A DNA stretch of 64,000 nucleotides, taken from positions 1,052,477-1,116,476 of the forward strand of contig JACKJC010000002.1 in the NCBI GenBank assembly GCA_020638195.1, written 5' to 3'. A program made the translations under genes and the position numbers. The notes under the pieces are model-generated. The model saw only the letters and a list, made by a program, of their open reading frames with translations, was not told the DNA's origin and made no database searches. Source of the DNA: Methylobacteriaceae bacterium (GTDB lineage: Bacteria > Pseudomonadota > Alphaproteobacteria > Rhizobiales > Beijerinckiaceae). Below, one piece after another: positions 56,160 to 64,000 of the stretch; within the stretch, counting starts at the first letter, position 1; every line of letters starts with the position of its first letter.

Positions 56160-57452
56160 TTGATCAAAATTTCGGACTGGGTGCCGACACCCCGCGCCAA
56201 TGTAGTCTTTGTACATGGCCTTATGGGCGATGCCTACGCGACATGGAGCAGAAGCAGTTCGATCCCGCCCCCTGACCAGACCTTTTGGCCGGCTTGGCTA
56301 TCGACCGACATTCCCGGATTGCAGGTCTTTACGATCTCGTATGACGCCCCAGCTTCAAATTGGCTCGGCACGTCGATGGCACTGCAGGATCGGGCGAAGA
56401 ACGTACTCGAAGTGCTGTTCGCAGAAGAAGCGCTCCGGAAAGCTCCGACTTTCTTCGTGTGTCACAGCCTTGGCGGCCTCTTGATCAAGCAGATCCTGCT
56501 GTCGCTCAAAGAACAAGAAGAACGCAACCCTGAAGCGCGCGACTTTCTCGCGAAAATTAAGAAGATCGTCTTTATCGCAACCCCGCATTCGGGCTCGCGC
56601 AAGGCCACGCTTCTGGGTCAGCTCAGTTTTCTGGTCTGGCCGAGCGCCATTGCACGAAGCCTCGTTGCCAATGACCCGGCGTTGAGGCAGATCAACGTCT
56701 CGTATCGCGGCCTCGCTGATGACAGGCGCGCATTGCTCTCGCATCGCATATTCTATGAAACTCAGGAGACCTTGCTCGGCGGTATCGTTGACGAGGCAAG
56801 CAGCGATCCCGGCCTACACGCTGAGCCTATTCCGATCGACGCGAACCACATAACAATCGCGAAGCCGAGGGATCGCAGCGAACTCGTCTACATGCGGACG
56901 CGCGAATTCCTGATGGAAGGTCTGCCGCAGGCGTCCGAGGGACGCGCTCTCCCGCTGGACTTGCCCGTCCTCTCGCATGATCGCTCGTGGAACTTGCTCC
57001 CCAAAGTTGCCCGACTTGGCGCCCTCATCGCGGCGGCGGCGACTGCCTATTTCTATTTTTCGCCGGACCGTTTCATCCGACCAAATGGAGAGCCACAAGA
57101 ATTCGCTCGATCATATCTTAAGCTCTTCGACCGCGGTGACTTCCAAGCAGCATGGGATCTTTGGGATCCTCTCGCGAAGAAAGGTCTCGGAAGCTACGAG
57201 ACCTATCGACAGCTTGTGGAAGACAACATACGACCGCTTGGCCCGATCACTTCCCGCACATTTGCAGGTACACCGACCGAACTCGTCTCGCCCTCGGGAT
57301 ATCCGCACGGTCTATACGATGGACTTACATACAAGACCAAGTTTGCCAATGCGAGCGATTGCCGCGCGGAAGTCGTCACGCTGCGATCCGGAACCGTGCC
57401 GGGGTGGCGGGTATTTGGCCATCAGCTCTCGCCGATGGCGATTCCTTGTTGA
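56160..57452 (+). CDS. alpha/beta hydrolase with membrane segment and C-terminal DUF4019-like domain
   Basis: A 430-residue protein. The N-terminal hydrolase (about 1-250) has the oxyanion loop FVHGLMGDAYATW, the nucleophile elbow VCHSLGGLLIKQIL, FIATPHSGS, and a late His in DANHITIAKP. A membrane helix (about 285-300, LGALIAAAATAYFYF) links to a C-terminal domain (about 310-425, FARSYLKLFDRGDFQAAWDL to VPGWRVFGHQLSP) that resembles DUF4019. The start is TTG at 56160, the only codon in frame before the VHG motif. A/T-richer than the core. Role unknown; lipase- or esterase-like activity at the membrane is a guess. Confidence 0.65.
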   Translation: MIKISDWVPTPRANVVFVHGLMGDAYATWSRSSSIPPPDQTFWPAWLSTDIPGLQVFTISYDAPASNWLGTSMALQDRAKNVLEVLFAEEALRKAPTFFVCHSLGGLLIKQILLSLKEQEERNPEARDFLAKIKKIVFIATPHSGSRKATLLGQLSFLVWPSAIARSLVANDPALRQINVSYRGLADDRRALLSHRIFYETQETLLGGIVDEASSDPGLHAEPIPIDANHITIAKPRDRSELVYMRTREFLMEGLPQASEGRALPLDLPVLSHDRSWNLLPKVARLGALIAAAATAYFYFSPDRFIRPNGEPQEFARSYLKLFDRGDFQAAWDLWDPLAKKGLGSYETYRQLVEDNIRPLGPITSRTFAGTPTELVSPSGYPHGLYDGLTYKTKFANASDCRAEVVTLRSGTVPGWRVFGHQLSPMAIPC

Positions 57453-57483
57453 TGTCACGGCAGTAAAACAATCGAGGGAACCC

Positions 57484-57975
57484 ATGTTGGTATGCAATCG
57501 AAAGACGGTTAGGCGGCCTCTGCGTGAGCAAATCTGTATACTCCTTGCGCTCGTTGCAATATCGGTTCTGAGTGTCGTCGAGAGCGAAGCCCAACAATTT
57601 CCGCCTGGTACCTTTTCAGTCGACGGAATTCCAATTGCCTGTGGTACAAATACTTTCATTATGAACCCAGCTCTACCCGATGTTGGCATGAATCACGGGA
57701 ACGGGTTCATCTCGCTAAATCCGGTCGCGCTCTCGCAGCTTCCAACTGTTCTGAAATTGTATTGGGTCGGGCATGAATGCGGCCACTCGTTTGTGGGGCC
57801 GAATGAGGTCGCAGCGGACTGTTGGGCCGTCAAAATAGGAAAAGCGCAAAACTGGTTTCCGCCTCAGGCCTTTGCCGGCTTAATGGCGATGTTTCAGAAC
57901 AATCCGGGAGACATGGCTCATCCCGCGGGACCTGTTCGCGTTCAGCTGATGTGGCAATGCTATAACAGCCCCTAG
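57484..57975 (+). CDS. exported HExxH zinc-protease-like protein
   Basis: A 163-residue protein with a basic N-terminus and a signal sequence (LLALVAISVLSVVESEAQQ). The mature part has a zinc-binding motif WVGHECGHSF (HExxH) followed eight residues later by EVAADCWAVK, where Glu may be the third ligand as in gluzincins. Four cysteines may form disulfides. No known small family recognised. It begins 31 bases after the hydrolase gene and may be co-transcribed. Confidence 0.65.
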   Translation: MLVCNRKTVRRPLREQICILLALVAISVLSVVESEAQQFPPGTFSVDGIPIACGTNTFIMNPALPDVGMNHGNGFISLNPVALSQLPTVLKLYWVGHECGHSFVGPNEVAADCWAVKIGKAQNWFPPQAFAGLMAMFQNNPGDMAHPAGPVRVQLMWQCYNSP

Positions 57976-58332
57976 TAAGTCATTGAGAACGAAGTACTGC
58001 AGAGAGGTGACATCCCCTCACTCCCACTCGATTGTTGATTGGCAGCATAACACCTTGAAATATCGTAATTAAAAATATTTTTCGCGGCGATATACCGTCA
58101 GCCATCCCGACAAAACCGCTGGCTTTTGAAATTATTGGATTTTTCCGGGATACCCCGAAAAACCGTACTTTCGGGATCTATCGTCAAGCGAGGAACGCAG
58201 GAAACAATCCGACTCGATCCGTGCATTCCGCCGATTTCACGACGTAGTCCTATCATCAAAGCCGTCGATTGTCACTGGACCGTCGCGCGTAGGACGGAAG
58301 TGAGAACATGGCTACGATCAAAGCAAGCAGCG
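57976..58332. other. island-boundary intergenic region
   Basis: About 350 A/T-rich bases without a supported gene. It holds the guaA-like att remnant (listed separately) and an imperfect hairpin TTTTTCCGGG-ATA-CCCCGAAAAA at 58140-58162 whose role is unclear. It separates the exported protease gene from the convergent helicase gene. Confidence 0.5.
58018..58038 (-). mobile_element. attachment-site duplicate: 3' end of guaA
   Basis: Read on the minus strand the 21 bases give S-T-I-E-W-E-stop, the conserved C-terminus of GMP synthase (GuaA), while no guaA frame continues upstream of it. The 3' end of guaA is a known insertion target of integrative elements, which leave a copy of the gene end at the far junction. 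I read this as that junction, with the element extending rightward. Confidence 0.7.
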
Positions 58333-61152
58333 TTAGAAGGCTCTTGCCCGATTGACCGTCTCGACAACTCCGGCCTCGCCCGCTTGTTGTCGATGAGGTG
58401 CCGCCGGAGGTGACTGCTGAGTGTGACGGCACTCAGGAAATTGATTGCAGCCGTAAAAGGTGGTGTCGTTGCGACCTTTGCGCTCAACCAATTCCCCGAC
58501 CAGGCAACTGGGACACTGGTCGAGTTCCTTCCCCTCGATGGTTTCAAACCGGACCTCATTGCCGGCGATTTCGCAAAGCTCGCGAATGTAGCGTGAGGGC
58601 TTGCGCCTGTTGCAGAGGATGAACGTCCCTCTGCTGGCGCGGGTAAGCGCGACATAGAAGAGTCGGCGCTCCTCCGCGTAGGCGAACGTCTCCGGGCGCG
58701 GGATAACGAGATTGAGCAGCTCGTCATCTTCGATGCGACTGGGAACGCCATAGTCGCCCTCGCTGACATCAAGCAGGATCGTGTAATCTGCCTCAAGGCC
58801 CTTGGAGCGATGAAACGACATGCCGGCAACCTCGATCGCCGAAAATTCGGGGGGCTGACCGTGAAATGGATCCAACAGGTTGTAACGCCACAAGACCAGC
58901 ACCTTCAGCTTTTGCCCGGTCTCACGCCGCCACTGGCTCGATATGCCATCAAGAAAGGTGTTCAGGCGATCGAGCAGTTGGAAACAGGCTTTCGGGAAGC
59001 TTGGCTTTCGCCACTCCACGCTGACCGGAATGACCCGGATTGATCGCGGTATGGCGGCGCGCGTCGACCGCACTGTCTTCCTGATCTGCTCTGGATTGCG
59101 CTGAACGAAGCCCGCAGCAGTGTCGGCGAGCAGCTGGTTGCAGCGGTAGGTCTGTTCGAGTCGACCTTGCCAGCAGGCGCCAAAGTTCGCCTCGAACTGG
59201 GTGAAGATCGTAATGTCCGACCCGGCGAAGCGGTAGATCGACTGCCAATCGTCTCCGACAGCAAAAACCTTGGTGAAGGGCTTCTGGTGTTTGAGCGCCT
59301 TGATCAGATTGGCCCTCGGGTCCGAAATATCCTGAAACTCATCCACCAGGACCAGTGAATACGGGCTCTGATAGCGCCCCGTCTCGACGAGGCGCACTGC
59401 GTCGCCGATCATCGAATCGAAGTCGATACGCTTCGCCTCGTCGAGCTTGCGTGAATAGGCTTCGGTGATCAGCCAGACAGCACGCGCGAAATGCTGCGCG
59501 CGGGGTTTGTCATGCAGGGACTTGGCCCGCTCGAGCAGCATCTCCAGCGTAAGCTGGCTAGCCCGGATATGCTTGATGCACACGCCGATCAGCTTCTGGT
59601 AGTGCGTGATCACCACCGGCTCGACCGCCTTGAGGATCTCGTCGACACTTTTCTCGGTCAGCGGAATTTCGCGTTTGGTCAGCTGTGCCTCGAGATGCGG
59701 CAACAGCGTCCCATCGCGCGCCTGTGCTGAGGTCGTCTCGAAGAAATCCAACTCTTCGCGCTTGTATCCGGCGCGTTTACCCTTGGTGTGCCCGGCGTAG
59801 TTCACAAAAGGCGACGAACCATCCGCGTTAATCGCGAAATGCTCATGGAACGTGTCGGTTAACGGGTAATGGAAGTCAGGCTGAACAAAGCGCTCGCTCC
59901 CATCCTCCTCTTTGAATGAGATCTGCTTTTCATACTCGAACTCGACAGAGTGGACCCACAACCAGTTCGCGATCCGTTGCTCCTGAAGGGATTTCACATA
60001 CACGTCTGCAAGTGTGCCGATGGTGCTACCGCCCTTGTCGTTGCGATCGGCGATGTAGCGATTGTAGTCCGCCTCCGAGTCAAAGACCTCCGCCGGAATG
60101 TCGGCCTTGGGCAAAATGGAGAGAAGGTCGATCCACAGGCGGCGAAACTCTTCATCAACCTCCATCAGCTCGCGTATGATCTTGTCAATCACACGGGCTT
60201 CGCCGGCGGGATGCTCGACCCAGTTGGCGAGCTGAGGTGGGCGGCCTTCCGTCTCTTCGATGATCCCTCGGCCGAGCGCGTGAAAAGTCGTCACCCGGCA
60301 TTCCAACGCCTCCTCATCTACGTTCAGTTGCCTGGCGATCCGTTCCTTCAGCTCATCGGCTGCGCTCTTATTGAATGCCAGAACAAGAATTTCGCTCGGA
60401 TGGTAGAGCTCCTTTTCGAGGACATAGGCGACTTTCCCGACCATGGTTGCGGACTTGCCTGAGCCGGCCGATGCGACGAGCAGGTTGTTGTCTTCGAGAC
60501 GGATGCAGGCCTCCCGCTGCTCTTGGGAAAGCGAAAATCCGCCAAGGTTGGCGAAGAATTTCTCGAACTTCTGCATCTCGTGAACAACGAAACTTTCGTT
60601 GTAGCGGCTGCGGACACCCGGGTCGGTGAGCATGGCAAAAGAGGTTGGCAGATAGCCTCTTAGGGTGCCGGGGATCAGAGCTGCATCAAACAACGGGTGC
60701 GCCAATGCCAGTGACGCCTTTCCCGGGACGCTCGCGATCGCCCGGCTAACGTCCGCATGAGCAAGATATTGCCTATTGCTGTCGGTGATCGCGCGAATCT
60801 TGCTGTCGACCTCGCGCAGGCGCTCCTTGTCGGAGTCGATAAGGTCCGCGAGATGCAGATTCACGAAAGCCAGCAAGTCGTCGCATAAAGTCTGAGCCGC
60901 TTTGGCCGTCAGGCCGGACAGAGCATCGATACGGCCCTTCGACCGGATCTCGACCGTGTGCCAAAGGAGAGCCTTGGTTGACGAAATAGACGAGATCTCA
61001 AGACACTGGATTTCGTCTTCGTGTGTAGATTTCAGGCTAATCCGGTCCTGAGAAGATGAGCTGAGAACCAGTTTCCATTTCTCTGACAGGAAAAGACGCG
61101 CCCAAAGGCCGGGCCGGTATGTGCGGGATCGACCAAATATTGGCGGGTTCAT
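58333..61152 (-). CDS. UvrD/HelD-like superfamily 1 helicase with C-terminal zinc ribbon
   Basis: A 939-residue helicase. The N-terminal about 200 residues are helicase IV-like and of unclear function. The motor core has motif I VASAGSGKSATMV (about 226-238), FNKSAADELKERI, TFHALGRG, DEFQD in LVLVDEFQDIS, GDDWQSIYRFAGSD, SFHRSKGLEADYTIL and FYVALTRASRG. It ends in a topoisomerase-type zinc ribbon (CPSCLVGELVERKG, then YGCNQFPECRH). The start at 61152 begins MNPPIFGRS. It is inside the presumed guaA-inserted element; helicases of this class occur among mobile-element and defence genes. Confidence 0.85.
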   Translation of the reverse strand: MNPPIFGRSRTYRPGLWARLFLSEKWKLVLSSSSQDRISLKSTHEDEIQCLEISSISSTKALLWHTVEIRSKGRIDALSGLTAKAAQTLCDDLLAFVNLHLADLIDSDKERLREVDSKIRAITDSNRQYLAHADVSRAIASVPGKASLALAHPLFDAALIPGTLRGYLPTSFAMLTDPGVRSRYNESFVVHEMQKFEKFFANLGGFSLSQEQREACIRLEDNNLLVASAGSGKSATMVGKVAYVLEKELYHPSEILVLAFNKSAADELKERIARQLNVDEEALECRVTTFHALGRGIIEETEGRPPQLANWVEHPAGEARVIDKIIRELMEVDEEFRRLWIDLLSILPKADIPAEVFDSEADYNRYIADRNDKGGSTIGTLADVYVKSLQEQRIANWLWVHSVEFEYEKQISFKEEDGSERFVQPDFHYPLTDTFHEHFAINADGSSPFVNYAGHTKGKRAGYKREELDFFETTSAQARDGTLLPHLEAQLTKREIPLTEKSVDEILKAVEPVVITHYQKLIGVCIKHIRASQLTLEMLLERAKSLHDKPRAQHFARAVWLITEAYSRKLDEAKRIDFDSMIGDAVRLVETGRYQSPYSLVLVDEFQDISDPRANLIKALKHQKPFTKVFAVGDDWQSIYRFAGSDITIFTQFEANFGACWQGRLEQTYRCNQLLADTAAGFVQRNPEQIRKTVRSTRAAIPRSIRVIPVSVEWRKPSFPKACFQLLDRLNTFLDGISSQWRRETGQKLKVLVLWRYNLLDPFHGQPPEFSAIEVAGMSFHRSKGLEADYTILLDVSEGDYGVPSRIEDDELLNLVIPRPETFAYAEERRLFYVALTRASRGTFILCNRRKPSRYIRELCEIAGNEVRFETIEGKELDQCPSCLVGELVERKGRNDTTFYGCNQFPECRHTQQSPPAAPHRQQAGEAGVVETVNRARAF

Positions 61153-61245
61153 CGAGCCGCCCGGCCTGTGGCTGCGGCGTTCCACAGAAATCGGGGGTTT
61201 TCCTCCCCTTCGACGTCGCTCATCTACCCCCGATCCCCCAGTTTC

Positions 61246-62262
61246 TTATTTGGCCGTGCTGTTCGCGCGCGCGGCTATATCGGCGCACCGCGCCATGAGC
61301 GCCTCGAACGGCTCCGCGTCGTCGAAGAGCAACCCGTCCTCGACCATGCGGGCATAGTCATCCTCCAGCGCCTTCGCGCCATCGCCCGCCGGAACGAGTT
61401 GCAGGCCGCCATTGACGGCTGCCCCGTAATCAATCGGCGAGCGATCAGCCGCTTTCTCCGCAAAGAACATCGACTTGTGGCGAGCGACCGCGTTCGCCAG
61501 CTCGCGATCCGCGAAGGCAGCGTCCGCAAGACCGGCTTCATGGAGCCGGGCGACATCATGCCAATGCCGGGCGAAGCGGTCCCCGCGCAGCCGGTCCTGG
61601 TGGCAGAAGACATGGATGGCGGTCGCCTTCTCCCAGAACGTCCGCTCGGCGTGCATGACGCGCGGACGCGCTGTCGGGAATATCAGGCCATCGATCAGGC
61701 CAGAGGCATCGCAGACAACATCGCGCAAACTGGCCGGCTCGCCCGTCGACCGCGCGCCGAACTCCAGCATGACGCTGGGGGCGACATAGCCCGATCCGAC
61801 GGCGGTCGGTTCGTAGTCGATAAAGAGCCGATCACCTTCGACGCGGATCGCCGCAACCAAACCTTCCGTTGCCAGGGCGTCGGAGATCACCGGCTGCACG
61901 ACAGCGCCAACCCATTCCGGTAGCCGGCGACGAACCTCGCTGGACCAGCGCTTTTCCTCGCTTCGCGTTTTCGGCAGGCCCTCGCCATTGTCCCCGACCA
62001 GGTCGGGCGCGATGGCCCGAATGTCGTAGGTCAGATCCACATCCTCCGAAAACCGATGGATGACCTGATAGGCTTTCGACAGCGACGTGCCGCCCTTGAA
62101 CACCAGATGCTCACCAAGCGGCGCCGTGTAGAGCGTGCTCAACGCCCACACCACCCAGACGTCCTTTTCGAGCAGATGCGCGGGCCGCCCCGAACGATCA
62201 GCCGCGACGCCAAGGGCGTCGCGGCGATCCTGAGCCGAAAGGAGCAGGAAGGTTTCAGCCAT
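61246..62262 (-). CDS. AbiEii/AbiGii-type nucleotidyltransferase toxin
   Basis: A 338-residue DUF1814-family nucleotidyltransferase. The core motif HLVFKGGTSLSKAYQVIHRFSEDVDLTY contains the Gly-Gly-Thr-Ser (GGTSL) and DVDL catalytic acid pattern. A later basic-aromatic segment (ERTFWEKATAIH) is conserved in AbiEii toxins, which modify tRNA or other targets. The ATG at 62262 overlaps the AbiEi stop by eight bases, the usual operon order antitoxin then toxin. Abortive-infection type II/IV toxin-antitoxin pair. Confidence 0.88.
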   Translation of the reverse strand: MAETFLLLSAQDRRDALGVAADRSGRPAHLLEKDVWVVWALSTLYTAPLGEHLVFKGGTSLSKAYQVIHRFSEDVDLTYDIRAIAPDLVGDNGEGLPKTRSEEKRWSSEVRRRLPEWVGAVVQPVISDALATEGLVAAIRVEGDRLFIDYEPTAVGSGYVAPSVMLEFGARSTGEPASLRDVVCDASGLIDGLIFPTARPRVMHAERTFWEKATAIHVFCHQDRLRGDRFARHWHDVARLHEAGLADAAFADRELANAVARHKSMFFAEKAADRSPIDYGAAVNGGLQLVPAGDGAKALEDDYARMVEDGLLFDDAEPFEALMARCADIAARANSTAK

Positions 62263-62848
62263 AGGCCGCCTTCCCGACACTCTGCGCCAACCATGTCGGA
62301 AGCTGCGGGGCGGCCGCCACCAATTCACCAAAGGCGCTGGGCGGCAGCTTTCGCTTCAATGTCCTGAGCGCAGTTTCGGCTTTCTCCGGGCCGAGCCAGG
62401 CCAAGGCCCGGACGGCCTCTCCCGCCGGCCGGTTGGCCAGAGCCAATTGCCAGCGCGGGGCATGGCGCAATTCCACGACCTGCTTGCCGAGATTCATCTT
62501 CCGGCTGCGCCCGGAAGTTAGATAGACCGAGCGAACCGGCACCTGCGTCGTCAGGCCAAGCGCGTTTGCGGCCGCCGCACCGTTCGAGACAATGGTCTCG
62601 CCACGCTGGCTGGCAAGGGCCTCCACAGCCTGTTCGACCGACGGCGCGCGCGTCCCGAACCGACTGGCGACGGGGCGGAGATAGACACCGCGCCCAGCCC
62701 GGATGAGTTGTTCGCGCTCGGCCAGACGCGACAAGGCCTGGTCCACCGCGGCGCGATTGCCGAGATGGAGCAGCCCCTTAGCGGACACAGAAGCGCCCTC
62801 GGGCAAACCCGCCATATGCGACAGAATCTGTTCGGTCAGCCGTGTCAT
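62255..62848 (-). CDS. AbiEi-type antitoxin/transcriptional regulator
   Basis: A 197-residue DUF6088/AbiEi protein. The N-terminal winged-helix part (LTEQILSHMAGLPEGASVSAK, ALSRLAEREQLIRAGRGVYL) binds DNA, and the C-terminal half (RSVYLTSGRSRKMNLGK) is needed to neutralise the toxin. The ATG at 62848 has a perfect AGGAG upstream. A promoter and an inverted repeat lie just before it, as expected for autoregulation. Confidence 0.88.
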   Translation of the reverse strand: MTRLTEQILSHMAGLPEGASVSAKGLLHLGNRAAVDQALSRLAEREQLIRAGRGVYLRPVASRFGTRAPSVEQAVEALASQRGETIVSNGAAAANALGLTTQVPVRSVYLTSGRSRKMNLGKQVVELRHAPRWQLALANRPAGEAVRALAWLGPEKAETALRTLKRKLPPSAFGELVAAAPQLPTWLAQSVGKAAYG

Positions 62849-62859
62849 CGTTTTTCTCC

Positions 62860-62895
62860 TGTCAGGAACATACGCAGTTTTCTGACAGTTTTCAA
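62860..62895 (-). promoter_or_regulatory. abiE promoter with overlapping inverted-repeat operator
   Basis: On the minus strand: -35 TTGAAA (62890-62895), 17-base spacer, -10 TATGTT (62867-62872), then AGGAG before the start. An inverted repeat TGTCAG...CTGACA (62860-62887, wider arms TGTCAGGAA/TTTTCTGACA) flanks and overlaps the -10 element. This fits binding of the AbiEi antitoxin as repressor. Confidence 0.7.
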
Positions 62896-63087
62896 GGAAA
62901 CACATCCGGGACGGAAAGCTGGGACAAGGGGAAAGCCTTCCCCTGCGGTCGAGCCTTGGGTCTCGCCCGACCCCTTCTGCGGGGAGATCCCCGCAACGCC
63001 CCCCATAGAGTGAGAGTGCGGACGGGTTTCCCGTGACGGGTCGAGGGCTGGAGAAGAGGTCTCCGGCGCCCGTCGCGGAGATCCGCG

Positions 63088-64000
63088 ATGTTCAGGAAAA
63101 ACCACAGTTCCCGTGCCGGCTCAGGCCGGACGAGCCTCTATGACGACATCACCGACAAGATCATCGCTGAGCTTGAGGCGGGCCGTGCTCCCTGGGTCCA
63201 GCCATGGGGATCGGCCGCGGCCAAGGCGCCGCTCGCCATGCCCCGCAACGCTGCGACCGAACGGCACTATTCCGGCATCAACGTGCTCATCCTCTGGGGG
63301 GCGGTGATCCAGCACGGCTTCCCCGGCCAGAGTTGGCTCACCTTCCGCCAGGCGCTGTCGCTGGGCGGCAATGTCCGCAAAGGCGAGCACGGCACGACCG
63401 TCGTCTATGCCGACCGCTTCACGCCGGAGGACGAGAAGCGCCGAGCCCGCGAGACTGGTGAGGACGCCGCCGCGATTCCGTTCCTCAAGCGCTTTACCGT
63501 CTTCAACGCCGCGCAATGCGACGGCCTGCCGGACGACATCGCCGCCATCGCTCCACCGCCACCGCCTGGCCTCATCGAGCCGCGCGTCGAGGCTCTGATC
63601 GAAGCGACGGGCATCGATTTCCGCATCGGCGGCGATCGCGCCTTCTATGTGCCAGCGCACGACTATGTGCAGGTGCCGCCGCCGCAGGCCTATTTCGAGC
63701 CGATCAACTGGCACCGCACGGCCCTGCACGAACTTGGGCACGCCAGCGGCCATGCCTCCCGGCTCGGTCGCGATCTGACCGGCGGTTTCGGCACGAAGAA
63801 ATACGCCTTCGAGGAGTTGGTGGCCGAGATCAACGCCGCTTTCTGCTGCGCGTCCCTCGGCATCGTGCCGACCGTCCGCCACGCTGATTATATCGGCGCC
63901 TGGCTGGAGGTCCTGCGCGAGGACAATCGCGCCATCGTCCGCGCCGCCTCCCAGGCCAGCAAGGCGGCCGATTGGCTGCTCGGCTTCCTGCCCGACGCCG
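63088..64000 (+). CDS. ArdC-type antirestriction protein (partial, runs off window)
   Basis: Open from the ATG at 63088 (GGAG eight bases before) to the window edge, 304 codons and no stop. The N-terminal ssDNA-binding ArdC-like domain is present (LYDDITDKIIAELEAGRAPWVQPW; YSGINVLILWGA). The zincin domain has HELGH in ALHELGHASGH, with FEELVAEINAAFCC as the following glutamate segment. ArdC proteins protect incoming plasmid or ICE DNA from restriction. This supports a conjugative or integrative element reading rightward. Confidence 0.88.
   Translation, partial: MFRKNHSSRAGSGRTSLYDDITDKIIAELEAGRAPWVQPWGSAAAKAPLAMPRNAATERHYSGINVLILWGAVIQHGFPGQSWLTFRQALSLGGNVRKGEHGTTVVYADRFTPEDEKRRARETGEDAAAIPFLKRFTVFNAAQCDGLPDDIAAIAPPPPPGLIEPRVEALIEATGIDFRIGGDRAFYVPAHDYVQVPPPQAYFEPINWHRTALHELGHASGHASRLGRDLTGGFGTKKYAFEELVAEINAAFCCASLGIVPTVRHADYIGAWLEVLREDNRAIVRAASQASKAADWLLGFLPDA

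Noticed and set aside
58140..58162. Imperfect hairpin TTTTTCCGGG-ATA-CCCCGAAAAA as terminator for the helicase gene
   Set aside because: It has no T tract after the stem in either direction and lies 170 bases beyond the stop, so I do not call it a terminator.

Overview
The window looks like a chromosomal segment of a GC-rich alphaproteobacterium, most likely of the Hyphomicrobiales (Rhizobiales). The reasons are the gene orders lptD-pdxA-rsmA, fabD-fabG-acpP-fabF-mltG-yicC-gmk, rpsF-rpsR-DUF2232-rplI and dnaB-alr / radA-cvpA-purF, which are typical of that group, plus two families of long palindromic intergenic repeats common in those genomes. An orphan nifZ/iscA pair and a CYP153-type P450 are compatible with a diazotrophic or alkane/C1-using relative, but the genus cannot be fixed from sequence alone. 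I recognised no rRNA, tRNA or CRISPR array.

Layout. 1-4.4 kb: outer-membrane LPS assembly (lptD), vitamin B6 (pdxA) and rRNA dimethylation (rsmA), translationally coupled. 4.4-12.6 kb: a leftward run with a divergent SecY-like membrane protein, gmk, yicC, mltG and the fatty-acid genes fabF, acpP, fabG and fabD. 12.7-18.2 kb: two TadG-like von Willebrand factor A proteins flank a cupin, a Cys-cluster protein, a NUDIX hydrolase and iscA-nifZ. 18.5-20.9 kb: a ribosomal protein operon closed by a clear terminator. 21-30.7 kb: an MFS carrier, dnaB, alr, a PfkB kinase, secreted proteins of unknown role, and aspS.

30.7-32.7 kb is a small A/T-richer insert. It carries an anti-phage dCTP deaminase (AvcD/DCD type) with an overlapping 71-aa gene of unknown function. 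33-38 kb holds a P450, a gamma carbonic anhydrase-like protein, a frameshifted pirin, an SRPBCC protein and an Hsp70 relative. 38-50.5 kb is mostly core: radA, cvpA, purF, an SDR, der and a TPR membrane protein. 50.8-55.9 kb has a PRC-barrel protein, an ArsC-like protein, a second MFS carrier, an SRPBCC protein, a complete Phd/PIN toxin-antitoxin pair, a MAPEG protein and a decayed PIN toxin. 56.1-58 kb is another A/T-richer patch with an unusual hydrolase-DUF4019 protein and a secreted HExxH protein.

At 58,018-58,038 the minus strand encodes S-T-I-E-W-E-stop, the C-terminal signature of GMP synthase, with no guaA gene attached. I read this as the attachment-site duplicate of an integrative element inserted in the 3' end of guaA. 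Everything to the right (UvrD-like helicase with zinc ribbon, AbiEi/AbiEii, ArdC-type antirestriction protein running off the end) fits the cargo of such an element. The prediction is that an intact guaA and an integrase lie beyond the right edge. The strongest leads in the window are this island boundary, the dCTP deaminase locus with its small partner gene, the SecY-like paralogue and the hydrolase-DUF4019 protein.
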